Positions 16,770 through 24,354 of a stretch of DNA of 46,297 nucleotides are shown here, piece after piece. Both the position numbers and the translations under genes were made by a program. Source of the DNA: Alphaproteobacteria bacterium (GTDB lineage: Bacteria > Pseudomonadota > Alphaproteobacteria > Micropepsales > Micropepsaceae). The notes beneath the pieces were generated by a model, which had not been told where the DNA came from, searched no databases, and saw nothing but the letters and a program-made list of their open reading frames with translations. Positions within the stretch are counted from its first letter, which is position 1; each line of letters opens with the position of its first letter. Where the stretch lies: positions 1 to 46,297 of the forward strand of contig JACKLF010000008.1 of the NCBI GenBank assembly GCA_024236055.1, given 5' to 3'.

Positions 16770-18857
16770 GTGATGAAGCGCTTTGTGTTCCTTTTGGCCC
16801 TGCTTGCGGGCGCCGCCGCGGCTCTGGCCCCCGCCATTGGCCCCGCATGGGCCCAGGGCATGCGCGTCCATGCCCGGCTGGTGGCCGAGGACCGCGCCAT
16901 CGCGCCGGGCGGCACCACCACCGTGGCGCTGGTCGAGGATATCGCCGAGGGCTGGCATACCTATTGGAAGAACCCCGGCGATGCCGGCGCGCCCACGCGC
17001 ATCCAGTGGACCCTGCCGGATGGATGGTCGGCCGGCGACATCCAGTGGCCGCGGCCCAAGCGCCTGCCGGTCGGCCCGCTGATGGACTATGGCTATGAGG
17101 GCAAGCTGTGGCTGCCGGTGACAATCACCGCGCCCGCCGATGCCAGGCCCGGCGACACGGTCACCTTGCGCGCCCATGCCAGCTGGCTGGTCTGCTCCAA
17201 CATCTGCATTCCCGAAAGCAGCGACCTGGTTCTGGACCTGCCGGTGGGCACGCCGTCGCCCGATCCGGCGGTGGCGGGCGATTTCGCCGCCGCGCGCGCA
17301 CTGATGCCGGTGGCTTCGCCCTGGAAGGCGACGTATGCGCTGGACGATCAGGGCAAGGCGCTGGACCTGTATGTCGAAGCGTCCAGCCTGGTTGCCGCCC
17401 ATCCGGTCAGCGCCGATTTCTTCCCTGCCGAATCCGGCACGATCAGCAATCCCGCGCCCCAGCGCACCGGCTATGCCGAAGGCGGGCTGGTGCTGCGGCT
17501 TGTGCCGTCGGACCAATTCACCGGAGACAAGACCAAGGGTCCGCTGAACGGGCTTCTGGTGCTGACATCGAGCGACGGGTCGACCCAGGCGCTGGAGGTC
17601 AGTGCACCGCCCGGTGCGGTGCCGCCCGCCACGTTCACGCAGGCGCCCGCCGCGACCGGCGACCTGTCGCTGTGGGCGGCGATGGCTTTTGCGCTGCTGG
17701 GCGGGCTGATCCTGAACGTCATGCCCTGCGTGCTGCCCATCCTGGCGATGAAGGCGCTGGCGGTGGCGCGCCACGGCGCGCATGGCCGCGTCGAGAGCTT
17801 TGCCTATAGCGCGGGTGCGGTGATCAGCTTTGCCGCGCTGGGGCTTGCCATCCTGCTCTTGCGCGAGGGCGGATCGGCGGTGGGCTGGGGCTTTCAGCTG
17901 CAGAGCCCGGTCGCGGTGGCGGGCTTTGCGCTCCTGGTCTTTGCCGTGGGGCTGAATCTTTCGGGCGTGTTCGAAGTCGGCTCCATCACCGCGGGCGAAA
18001 GCCTGACGCACAAGAGCGGGCTGACGGGCGCTTTCTTCACCGGCGTGCTGGCGGTGGCGGTGGCCGCGCCCTGCACCGCGCCCTTCATGGCGGCGGCGCT
18101 GGGCTTTGCCCTGACCCAGACATTCGCGGCGGCGCTGGCGGTGTTCGTGGCGCTGGGCGTGGGCTTTGCGCTGCCGTTCCTGCTGTTGGGCATCTGGCCG
18201 CGCGCGCTGGCCTTCCTGCCCAAGCCGGGGCCGTGGATGCTGCGGCTGAAACAGTTCCTGGCCTTTCCCATGTATGGCGCGGCGGCCTGGCTGGTCTGGG
18301 TGCTGGCGCAGCAGGCCGGGCCCAACGGCGTGGCCATCGTGCTGGCGGCTTTTATTGCGCTGGCGCTGGCAGCCTGGCTGTGGAGCGTGACGCGCGATGG
18401 CGGCGCGCGCGCACGGCTGGCCGGTGCGGCAGCGGCGATTGTCGTGGCGGCGTTGTCGCTCTATGCCGTCAGCCTGCTGGAGGGGCAAAGCGCGCCCGCA
18501 CAGGCCGCGTCCGCCGCGAAGCTGGGCGAGACCTATAGCGCGGCGAAGCTGGCGCAGTATCGCGGCGAGGGGCGGCCCGTGTTCGTCGATGCGACCGCGG
18601 CCTGGTGCATCACCTGCCTGGTGAATGAGGAAGCGGTGCTGTCCAAGGACAGCATCAAGAATGCCTTTGCCGAACGCAAGGTCGCCTATCTGGTGGCGGA
18701 CTGGACCAACCAGGATGCCGAGATCACCCAGCTTCTAAAGGATAACGGCCGGTCCGGCGTGCCGATGTACCTGTATTACGCGCCGGGGTCGCACAAGCCG
18801 GTGGTGCTGCCGCAGATCCTGACCGAAGGCAAGGTTCTGGCGGCGCTGGGCGGCTGA
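16770..18857 (+). CDS. DsbD/ScsB-like transmembrane thiol-disulfide reductase
   Basis: A 695-residue protein that moves electrons from cytoplasmic thioredoxin across the inner membrane to periplasmic oxidoreductases. It has a signal peptide (about 1-28) and a periplasmic N-terminal domain (about 30-290) with a CSNIC pair. The DsbD beta domain follows with about eight membrane helices and the paired cysteines of NVMPCVLP and AAPCTAPF. A C-terminal periplasmic thioredoxin-like domain has the active site Cys613-Ile-Thr-Cys616 in AAWCITC. The N-terminal type is closer to ScsB than to classical DsbD. The three-domain plan is complete. It stands alone as a transcription unit; the genes after it are on the other strand. 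Confidence 0.9.
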   Translation: MMKRFVFLLALLAGAAAALAPAIGPAWAQGMRVHARLVAEDRAIAPGGTTTVALVEDIAEGWHTYWKNPGDAGAPTRIQWTLPDGWSAGDIQWPRPKRLPVGPLMDYGYEGKLWLPVTITAPADARPGDTVTLRAHASWLVCSNICIPESSDLVLDLPVGTPSPDPAVAGDFAAARALMPVASPWKATYALDDQGKALDLYVEASSLVAAHPVSADFFPAESGTISNPAPQRTGYAEGGLVLRLVPSDQFTGDKTKGPLNGLLVLTSSDGSTQALEVSAPPGAVPPATFTQAPAATGDLSLWAAMAFALLGGLILNVMPCVLPILAMKALAVARHGAHGRVESFAYSAGAVISFAALGLAILLLREGGSAVGWGFQLQSPVAVAGFALLVFAVGLNLSGVFEVGSITAGESLTHKSGLTGAFFTGVLAVAVAAPCTAPFMAAALGFALTQTFAAALAVFVALGVGFALPFLLLGIWPRALAFLPKPGPWMLRLKQFLAFPMYGAAAWLVWVLAQQAGPNGVAIVLAAFIALALAAWLWSVTRDGGARARLAGAAAAIVVAALSLYAVSLLEGQSAPAQAASAAKLGETYSAAKLAQYRGEGRPVFVDATAAWCITCLVNEEAVLSKDSIKNAFAERKVAYLVADWTNQDAEITQLLKDNGRSGVPMYLYYAPGSHKPVVLPQILTEGKVLAALGG

Positions 18858-18860
18858 GCC

Positions 18861-19073
18861 CTACGGCCGTTCGGGTATCTTCTTGCGGGCATCATCGACA
18901 TCGTCGGACGAGGGGGCATCGCTTTCGCGGTTTTTCGGCGCGCCGATGCTGCCGGCGGAAAAGGCCGGCGGATCGCTGGCGGGGAAGCTTTCCTCCACTT
19001 CCTCGTCGATCTTTTTCTCTTCGGCTTTGTCCCTGATTTTCCGGTCTAGGTTCTTCTGGTCCGTGGCGGTCAT
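18861..19073 (-). CDS. Small acidic conserved protein (EESFPASDPPA motif)
   Basis: A 70-residue, highly charged cytoplasmic protein. The N-terminal half is Lys/Glu/Asp-rich and probably helical. The central motif EESFPASDPPAF is one I recognise from small conserved alphaproteobacterial proteins of unknown function. The C-terminal third is rich in Asp and Ser. It has no signal peptide or cysteines. It lies nine bases downstream of the DUF3096 gene on the same strand and the two are probably co-transcribed. No function can be assigned. Confidence 0.65.
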   Translation of the reverse strand: MTATDQKNLDRKIRDKAEEKKIDEEVEESFPASDPPAFSAGSIGAPKNRESDAPSSDDVDDARKKIPERP

Positions 19074-19082
19074 GGCGCACCT

Positions 19083-19241
19083 CTAGATGGTTGTGGTGAA
19101 CAGGTGGGGGAACAGCCCCACCAGTCCGATGAAGATCAGGTAGATGGCGATCAGGTAATTGAGCAGCCGCGGCACGATCAGGATCAGGATGCCGATCAGC
19201 AAGGCGACCAGCGGCTGTATCAGGATGATGTTCATGTGCAT
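19083..19241 (-). CDS. DUF3096 small membrane protein
   Basis: About 52 residues from ATG 19241; ATG 19235 is an equally possible start two residues later. The protein is almost entirely hydrophobic, with two membrane segments (IILIQPLVALLIGILILIV by its key words PLVALLIGI, and YLIAIYLIFIGLVGLF). The PRLLNYLIAIYLI turn is the signature of DUF3096, a family of tiny inner-membrane proteins of unknown role. A longer reading to 19286 adds a basic extension that the family lacks. It is followed directly by the small acidic protein gene. Confidence 0.75.
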   Translation of the reverse strand: MHMNIILIQPLVALLIGILILIVPRLLNYLIAIYLIFIGLVGLFPHLFTTTI

Positions 19242-19416
19242 CGCCAATATCCGTTTTTTAAAATTCCCACCCATGGGAACGCGCAAGGGCCGGTGATGGT
19301 GGCAGGCTTTGGGGATGGGCGATAAACCATCGCCAGATCAGGGGTTTGGCTGCGGCGGCAAGCCGCTGGCCCCGGATGCTGGTTCTTGGCCGCCGCCCAT
19401 GATTATCTGCCCGCAT

Positions 19417-20856
19417 ATGAGCCTTTTTTCCCTGTTTCGCGGCAGATCCGGCCGCGGCCGCAAAATTCTTGTTGCCTTCGCCAGCCAGACCGGCGCGGCC
19501 GAAGCCATTGCCTGGCGCAGCGCCAACGCGCTGATCGGGGCGGGTGGTTTTGTGCGCGTGGCGGCGCTGGGCAGCCTGGACCCGGCGGCGCTGGCCGAGG
19601 CGGGCACGCTGCTGGTGGTCACCAGCACCTATGGCGCGGGGGAATCGCCCGACAGCGCGCGGGCCTTCGTGCGCCGCCACATGGGCGCGCGGGTGAATTT
19701 CCGCGGGCTGGAATTTGCGGTGCTGGCGCTGGGCGACCGCAAATATGACGCGACTTTCTGCCAGTTCGGGCGGGGGCTGGACCGCTGGCTGGCGCAATGC
19801 GGGGCGCGGCGGCTGTTCGACGTGGTGAGCGTGGACGGCGATGATGACGACACCGCCATGGGCAAGTGGTGCGAGCAGCTGGGAAAGCTGGGGGCGCGCT
19901 GTGATGTGGAAAACCTGATGCCGGGCGCGCCGCAGGATTGGGTGCTGGCCGCGCGGCATCTGCTCAATCCCGGCAGCGTGGGCGGCGAAAGCTGGGCGGT
20001 GGCGCTGACGCCGAAGAACCCGGCGCATCTGCACTGGACCGCCGGCGACATTGCCGAGATATGGCCGCGCAACGATCCGGGCACGGTGGCCGATTTCATT
20101 GCCCGGCATGATCTGGACGGCGAGACGCTGTTCAAATGGAAAGGCCATTGGACGCCGCTGGCCACGATATTGGCAATGAGCCGCCTGCCGGCTGATCACG
20201 AGGTGGCGGGCATATCGGTACAGTGGCTGGTCGAGCGGCTGGAATGGCTGGGCGCGCGCGAATATTCCATTGCCTCGCTGCCCGCCGATGGACGGCTTGA
20301 ACTTCTGGTGCGCAAGGCGGTGAAGAATGACGGCAGCCTGGGGCTGGGTTCGGGCTGGCTCACGCAGACCTGCGCGGCGGGCGGCACGGTTTCGCTGCGT
20401 CTGCGACCCAATCCCAATTTTCATCCACCTGCCGAACAGGACGCTCCCCTGCCGCAGATCCTGATCGGCGCGGGCACCGGCATGGCAGGCCTGCGCGCGC
20501 ACTTGAAATATCGCGCCGCCGCGGGGCGCAAGGAAGCCTGGCTGCTGTTCGGCGAACGCGGGCGCGGCGACCTGTATTACGCCGAGGAGATCGAGGCCTG
20601 GCGCAAGGACGGGACGCTGACGCGCGCCGACCTGGTCTTTTCACGCGAGGAAGGCTCGCGCCGCTATGTGCAGCACCTTGTCGAAGCGGCGGGTGCGGAT
20701 GTGCGCGAGCTGGTTGTGGCGCGCGGCGCATCCATCCTGGTGTGCGGCGGGCTGGAGATGGCGGCGGGTGTGCACAATGCGCTGATCGCCATTCTTGGCG
20801 AAGATGAACTGGATGCCATGACGCAGGATGGGCGGTATCGCCGCGACATCTATTAG
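19417..20856 (+). CDS. CysJ-like flavodoxin / NADPH reductase
   Basis: A 479-residue soluble diflavin reductase. The N-terminal flavodoxin domain (about 15-150) shows the FMN loop ASQTGAAE and TSTYGAGESPD. An FAD-binding ferredoxin-reductase domain follows with REYSIASLP, and an NADPH domain with GAGTGMAGLRAHL and FGERGRGDLYY. The C-terminal aromatic residue (RRDIY) stacks on FAD in this family. It would pass electrons from NADPH through FAD to FMN and then to a haem partner such as sulfite reductase. No such partner is encoded nearby, so the true acceptor is unknown. I chose ATG 19417 because the flavodoxin fold begins right after; the earlier 19309 start adds an unrelated Pro/Gly stretch. 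Confidence 0.82.
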   Translation: MSLFSLFRGRSGRGRKILVAFASQTGAAEAIAWRSANALIGAGGFVRVAALGSLDPAALAEAGTLLVVTSTYGAGESPDSARAFVRRHMGARVNFRGLEFAVLALGDRKYDATFCQFGRGLDRWLAQCGARRLFDVVSVDGDDDDTAMGKWCEQLGKLGARCDVENLMPGAPQDWVLAARHLLNPGSVGGESWAVALTPKNPAHLHWTAGDIAEIWPRNDPGTVADFIARHDLDGETLFKWKGHWTPLATILAMSRLPADHEVAGISVQWLVERLEWLGAREYSIASLPADGRLELLVRKAVKNDGSLGLGSGWLTQTCAAGGTVSLRLRPNPNFHPPAEQDAPLPQILIGAGTGMAGLRAHLKYRAAAGRKEAWLLFGERGRGDLYYAEEIEAWRKDGTLTRADLVFSREEGSRRYVQHLVEAAGADVRELVVARGASILVCGGLEMAAGVHNALIAILGEDELDAMTQDGRYRRDIY

Positions 20857-20937
20857 CCGCGATGGTTCCAATCGATGCCGCGATTGCGGTGTCGCCTGTG
20901 GTTCCTTTCCGGAACCGGCGTGACAATAGTAGGACAA

Positions 20938-20952
20938 TTAAGACCTGATTAA
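20938..20952 (+). promoter_or_regulatory. Perfect CtrA-type box upstream of a soluble histidine kinase
   Basis: TTAA (20938-20941), seven bases (GACCTGA), TTAA (20949-20952), followed by C, matches the full CtrA consensus TTAA-N7-TTAAC. It lies 76 bases before the kinase ATG, a normal distance for a CtrA-activated promoter. CtrA is the cell-cycle regulator of alphaproteobacteria; actual control is inferred. Confidence 0.6.
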
Positions 20953-21028
20953 CCACGCGGGCGCAGCCTGAATCACGCGCAGGGCTGTGCGTATCCGGGG
21001 CTGCAAGTGCTGATGAATCAGGTGAACG

Positions 21029-22240
21029 ATGCCGACACTCATTCGACTTCCCAAGGATGCACCACCGGGTGAAAACGTCGATTTCTCGAGCCTTTTTGAC
21101 TCGCTGCCGGAACCGCTGGCCTATATCGGGCCGGACCGGAAGCTTGACGCCTGCAATCGCCGATTCCGTGAACTGTTTCCCGCGCTGATCGAGGAGCGGC
21201 TGTTGCAGTGCCTGCCCAGCCCGGCGGGCACGGCAATCGCGCCCACTACGGCACCGAACGCTGCCGATGCCGTGGGCAATCCGGGCCCGCAACTGGTCAG
21301 CGACGGCAAGACGCTTCAGCCGCGCGCCAGGCCGCTGGCCAATGGCGGCATGCTGGTCAGCTTCGAGAATATGGAGCCGCCGCCGGAACTGGCGCAGGCT
21401 CGCTGTTCCATCGACGATTTGCGTACCCGGCTTTGCGACGCCCAGATCGCGCTGGATGCCGCGCTGCTCAAGGCGGACAGCCGCAAGAATGCGCTGATCG
21501 CCACAAGTCACGAGTTGCGCACGCCGCTGAACGCCATTCTTGGCTTTGCCGAGATGATGGAGAAGGAGACCTTCGGCCCCCTGGGCCATGAGCGCTATCG
21601 CGACTATGTCGCCGTTATCCGCGAGAGCGGTTCATACCTGCTGGGGCTGATCAACGATCTTCTGGACCTGGCCAAGCTGGATGCCGGAAAGTCCCATCTG
21701 CATCTGGACCGCGTGCAGGTGCTGCGGGTGATCGTGGACTGCGTCAAGACGATGGAGCCGCTGGCCTCCAAGTCGCATGTCGGCATGTCGGTGCATGTCT
21801 ATGACGGGGTTTCGCTGGTGGTGGGCGACGACATGCGCCTGCACCAGATGCTGCTGAACCTGCTGTCCAATGCGGTGAAGTTCAGCCGGGAAGGCAGCGA
21901 GATCAGTATCGATGTGTTCCGGCGCGGCCGCTTTGTCGGCATCTCGGTGTCCGATTCCGGCACCGGCATGAGCGCGGACGATATTGCCAGGGTGATGGAG
22001 CCCTTCGAACAGGCGTGCGGCGGGGCGTGCGGCGGCGCCAGGGGCACGGGGCTTGGCCTGCCCTTGACCCGCGAGCTGGCCGAGCTGCATGGCGGCGAGC
22101 TGAGGATGGAAAGCGTCGCGGGTGAGGGCACCACCATCACCATCCTGTTGCCGGTCGACGGGCCGGAAGCGAAGCTTGGAGGTCCCGTTCTGGAAGGCCA
22201 GATGCTCGACGATCAGGTGCTGGTGGAAAAGGTATCCTGA
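21029..22240 (+). CDS. Soluble PAS-like sensor histidine kinase
   Basis: A 403-residue kinase with no membrane segment. The first 60 residues look like a degenerate PAS domain (FDSLPEPLAYIGPDRKL, NRRFRELF). A linker and a coiled coil at about 120-155 precede the H box, where His161 is the phosphoacceptor in TSHELRTPLNAILGFAEMM. This H box resembles those of the PleC/DivJ group of cell-cycle kinases. The ATPase domain has LLSNAVKF, SDSGTGMS and GTGLGLPLT. A Cys/Gly insertion (ACGGACGGA) sits in the ATP lid and is unusual. No response regulator is adjacent. The perfect CtrA box upstream suggests cell-cycle-timed expression. Confidence 0.85.
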   Translation: MPTLIRLPKDAPPGENVDFSSLFDSLPEPLAYIGPDRKLDACNRRFRELFPALIEERLLQCLPSPAGTAIAPTTAPNAADAVGNPGPQLVSDGKTLQPRARPLANGGMLVSFENMEPPPELAQARCSIDDLRTRLCDAQIALDAALLKADSRKNALIATSHELRTPLNAILGFAEMMEKETFGPLGHERYRDYVAVIRESGSYLLGLINDLLDLAKLDAGKSHLHLDRVQVLRVIVDCVKTMEPLASKSHVGMSVHVYDGVSLVVGDDMRLHQMLLNLLSNAVKFSREGSEISIDVFRRGRFVGISVSDSGTGMSADDIARVMEPFEQACGGACGGARGTGLGLPLTRELAELHGGELRMESVAGEGTTITILLPVDGPEAKLGGPVLEGQMLDDQVLVEKVS

Positions 22241-22258
22241 CGCCAGTGCATCAGTCCG

Positions 22259-23152
22259 TCAGCCGGACTGGGCGGTGGCGCTCTGCGTCAGGTGGTGCAG
22301 CATCAGGGCGGAAGCCTTGTCGGCATAGCCTTGTTCCAGCGCCGCCAGGATTTCCAGATGCTCGTCGATGGCGCTGTAGATTTGCGCCACCGGATAGTCC
22401 CAGCGGCCCGACAGGAAGCGGCGCAGTTCGATCTGCCGCTCCACCGCCTGGCGCATGTGGCGATTGCCGCAGCAGCGGGCAAGCTGTTCGTGGAAGTCGG
22501 CGTTCAGTTCGTGGAAGGTTTCGGCGTCGTTTTTGCGCCAGGGCTTTTCGCGCAGCCGGACATGCGCGGCGCGGCTGTCCCTGGCCCAGGCCCTGTCCAG
22601 CCGGAAGCTGGGCAGCAGCAGCAGCGCCGGCTCCAGCGCCCGGCGGAAGGCATAGCCTTCCTGCATTGCCCGGCCGCTTTCCCCGGCAAAGGACCAGCCG
22701 TGACCGGCGCGGCGCTGAAACAGGCCAAGGTCCGCCAGCCGGGTCAGGACCCGCGCCGCCACCGGCGCGCGCACATCGAAGCGGCGCAGAATGTCCTGCT
22801 GGGTGACGTGATCCGGCAACTGGCCGGACTGGCGCGCCTGGGCGATGGCGTCGAACAGGGCGGCGGCTTCGGCATCGTCGCTGCCGGGCGTTTGCGGGGC
22901 CGCATCTGCGCGCACCGGCGCGGCCAGGACATAGCCGCGGCCGGGCCGGGCGGTCAGGACGCCGTCATTCGCCAGCAGTTTGAGCGCGCCGCGCACCGGG
23001 GTGCGCGATACCGCGAAGCGATGGCACAGATCTTCTTCCACCAGCCGCTGGCCCGCCTGGGCGCCGCTTTCCGCCAGATGCCGCCTGATCCGGTGGGCGA
23101 GGTCGGTGTGCAGGCGGGGAATGGTCATGGCGATAATTTGCTCTTTTGCCAT
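22259..23152 (-). CDS. GntR-family regulator with FCD domain and an extra central helix-turn-helix
   Basis: A 297-residue transcription factor. The N-terminal winged helix (about 10-80, with EEDLCHRFAVSRTPVRGALKLL) is GntR type. A second helix-turn-helix-like segment lies at about 110-165 (VTQQDILRRFDV, VLTRLADLGLFQRR), which is not normal for GntR/FCD proteins. The C-terminal FCD ligand domain contains the metal-type His pattern FHELNADFHEQL, RQAVERQIELRR and IDEHLEILAAL. FCD proteins usually sense organic or sugar acids, which fits the gluconate-dehydrogenase-type operon 0.5 kb away. ATG 23128 is an alternative start, since neither has a good ribosome site. It ends convergently with the kinase gene. 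A 14-base palindrome lies 12 bases upstream. Confidence 0.82.
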   Translation of the reverse strand: MAKEQIIAMTIPRLHTDLAHRIRRHLAESGAQAGQRLVEEDLCHRFAVSRTPVRGALKLLANDGVLTARPGRGYVLAAPVRADAAPQTPGSDDAEAAALFDAIAQARQSGQLPDHVTQQDILRRFDVRAPVAARVLTRLADLGLFQRRAGHGWSFAGESGRAMQEGYAFRRALEPALLLLPSFRLDRAWARDSRAAHVRLREKPWRKNDAETFHELNADFHEQLARCCGNRHMRQAVERQIELRRFLSGRWDYPVAQIYSAIDEHLEILAALEQGYADKASALMLHHLTQSATAQSG

Positions 23153-23163
23153 TCAAAATACAA

Positions 23164-23177
23164 TTTTTCCGGAAAAA
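23164..23177 (-). promoter_or_regulatory. 14-base perfect palindrome, candidate operator of the GntR gene
   Basis: TTTTTCCGGAAAAA is a perfect palindrome 12 bases upstream of the GntR start. Its position fits an autoregulatory site, but its sequence is not the classical GntR/FadR operator, so the assignment is tentative. Confidence 0.35.
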
Positions 23178-23194
23178 CAGTTTGAACATGCGAA

Positions 23195-23219
23195 AAGGCC
23201 CGGCACGGGGCCGGGCCTT
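23195..23219 (-). terminator. Rho-independent terminator of the Gln-rich small gene
   Basis: AAGGCCCGGC (23195-23204) and GCCGGGCCTT (23210-23219) form a perfect 10-bp stem with a five-base loop. Read on the minus strand it ends in TTTTC. It lies about 45 bases after the stop of the 51-residue gene. Confidence 0.75.
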
Positions 23220-23262
23220 CCCATATTGGCGTCCGACCGACCTTCAGGCCGGTCCTGGCCGG

Positions 23263-23418
23263 TCAGTGCTGCTTGTTCTGCTGCTGGCCGGGGTTCTGCC
23301 GGTTCTGCTGATCGGGCTTCTGCTGCTGCTGGCCCTGCTGGCGCTGCTGCTGGCCGGTCTGCTGACCCTGCTGCGGCTGCTGCTGGCGATTGCGGTCGTT
23401 CTGATTGTTGTTCGACAT
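23263..23418 (-). CDS. 51-residue Gln/Asn-rich small protein
   Basis: The ATG at 23418 opens a 51-residue frame that starts MSNNNQNDRNRQQQ and is more than one third Gln, with Asn, Arg, Gly and Pro making up much of the rest. It ends KQH before TGA. It has no hydrophobic segment or cysteine. The upstream sequence on the minus strand has a GAAAGGACCACG stretch giving a ribosome site (AAAGGA) about seven bases from ATG, and a strong terminator follows the stop, so this is a real transcription unit. The opposite strand reads as a long Leu-rich frame, which is the mirror image of the Gln codons and not a gene. Function is unknown. Confidence 0.65.
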   Translation of the reverse strand: MSNNNQNDRNRQQQPQQGQQTGQQQRQQGQQQQKPDQQNRQNPGQQQNKQH

Positions 23419-23606
23419 GTCGTGGTCCTTTCGAGGGTTTCCAGTCCCGCCGATTCAACCCGCATCGAGGCTTCGCCGTTCCGATGGTTGCAAGGGTTTC
23501 GCAGGTTTCATGTCGTCGGCTTCTTTGTTGGTACGGTTTGATCCGCTTCGGCCTTTGGGCATAGGATCGCGGGCAGAAGAAGAACAGAGTCGTGGGCCGG
23601 GGAGAC

Positions 23607-24350
23607 ATGCCTGTGGATGCGAAACGGAGCTGGAGCCGGCGGCGCCTGCTGGCCTCCGCGGCAGCGCTTCCCATCCTGGCCGCCACCGCTGTCGCGCTGG
23701 GCCGCAGCATTTCCGGTGAACTGCCCTGGTCGCCCTTTGCGGGCGATCCGCCCACGCCGGTCAATCCGATGGGATGGTATTTCTTCAATGCCGACGAGGC
23801 AGCGATGGTCGAGGCGATGGTCGACCGGCTGATCCCGGCCGACGATCTGACGCCCGGCGGCAAGGATTGCGGCTGCGCGGTGTTCATCGATCGCCAGCTT
23901 GCCGGCAGCTTCGGCAAGGGGGATCGCTCTTACTGGGCGGGGCCGTTCCTGCCCGGCCTGCCCACCCAGGGCTATCAGGGCAAGCTGGCGCCCGCCGCGC
24001 GCTACCGCCTGGCGCTGGGGGCGCTGAACCGCCATGTCAACGAAACGCGGAAAACCGACTTCGTGAAACTGGCGGCGGACGACCAGACCGCGGTGCTGAA
24101 GGGGCTGGAGGACGGCAGCATCGCGCTGGCGCTGGCGCCGGGCTTCGGCGGCCGGGATTTCTTCAGCCTGCTGTTGCAGAACACGATGGAAGGCTTCTTC
24201 GCCGATCCGCTTTATGGCGGCAACAGGGACATGGCGAGCTGGAAGATGCTGGGCTTTCCCGGCGCGCGCTACGACTATCGCGACCATATCGACAAGTACA
24301 ACCAGCCCTATCCGCTGGGCCCGGTCTCCATCTACACGATGGAGAGCTGA
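23607..24350 (+). CDS. Gluconate 2-dehydrogenase subunit 3-like, Tat-exported
   Basis: The small subunit of a membrane-bound gluconate-dehydrogenase-type complex, 247 residues. The N-terminus carries a twin-arginine signal (SRRRLLASAAALP), which exports the folded complex to the periplasm, since the flavoprotein subunit has no signal of its own. The mature part matches the gluconate_2-dh3 family (ADEAAMVEAMVDRLIPADD near the start, with FFADPLYGGN and YNQPYPLGPVS at the end). ATG 23607 is preferred over GTG 23592 because GGGGAG lies at the right distance before it. It is the first gene of a three-gene operon, with the flavoprotein ATG five bases after its stop. Confidence 0.9.
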   Translation: MPVDAKRSWSRRRLLASAAALPILAATAVALGRSISGELPWSPFAGDPPTPVNPMGWYFFNADEAAMVEAMVDRLIPADDLTPGGKDCGCAVFIDRQLAGSFGKGDRSYWAGPFLPGLPTQGYQGKLAPAARYRLALGALNRHVNETRKTDFVKLAADDQTAVLKGLEDGSIALALAPGFGGRDFFSLLLQNTMEGFFADPLYGGNRDMASWKMLGFPGARYDYRDHIDKYNQPYPLGPVSIYTMES

Positions 24351-24354
24351 CGCC

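Noticed and set aside
16434..18488. A 684-residue minus-strand frame opposite the DsbD-like gene
   Set aside because: Gln/Arg/His-rich composition without domains; the plus strand has full DsbD motifs.
20900..20916. Small inverted repeat GGTTCC-TTTCC-GGAACC after the reductase gene
   Set aside because: A six-base stem without a T-run is too weak to call a terminator.
23146..23541. Long Leu/Val-rich plus-strand frame that looks like a membrane protein
   Set aside because: It is the complement of CAG-rich codons of the Gln-rich gene on the minus strand, and a minus-strand terminator fits that gene.
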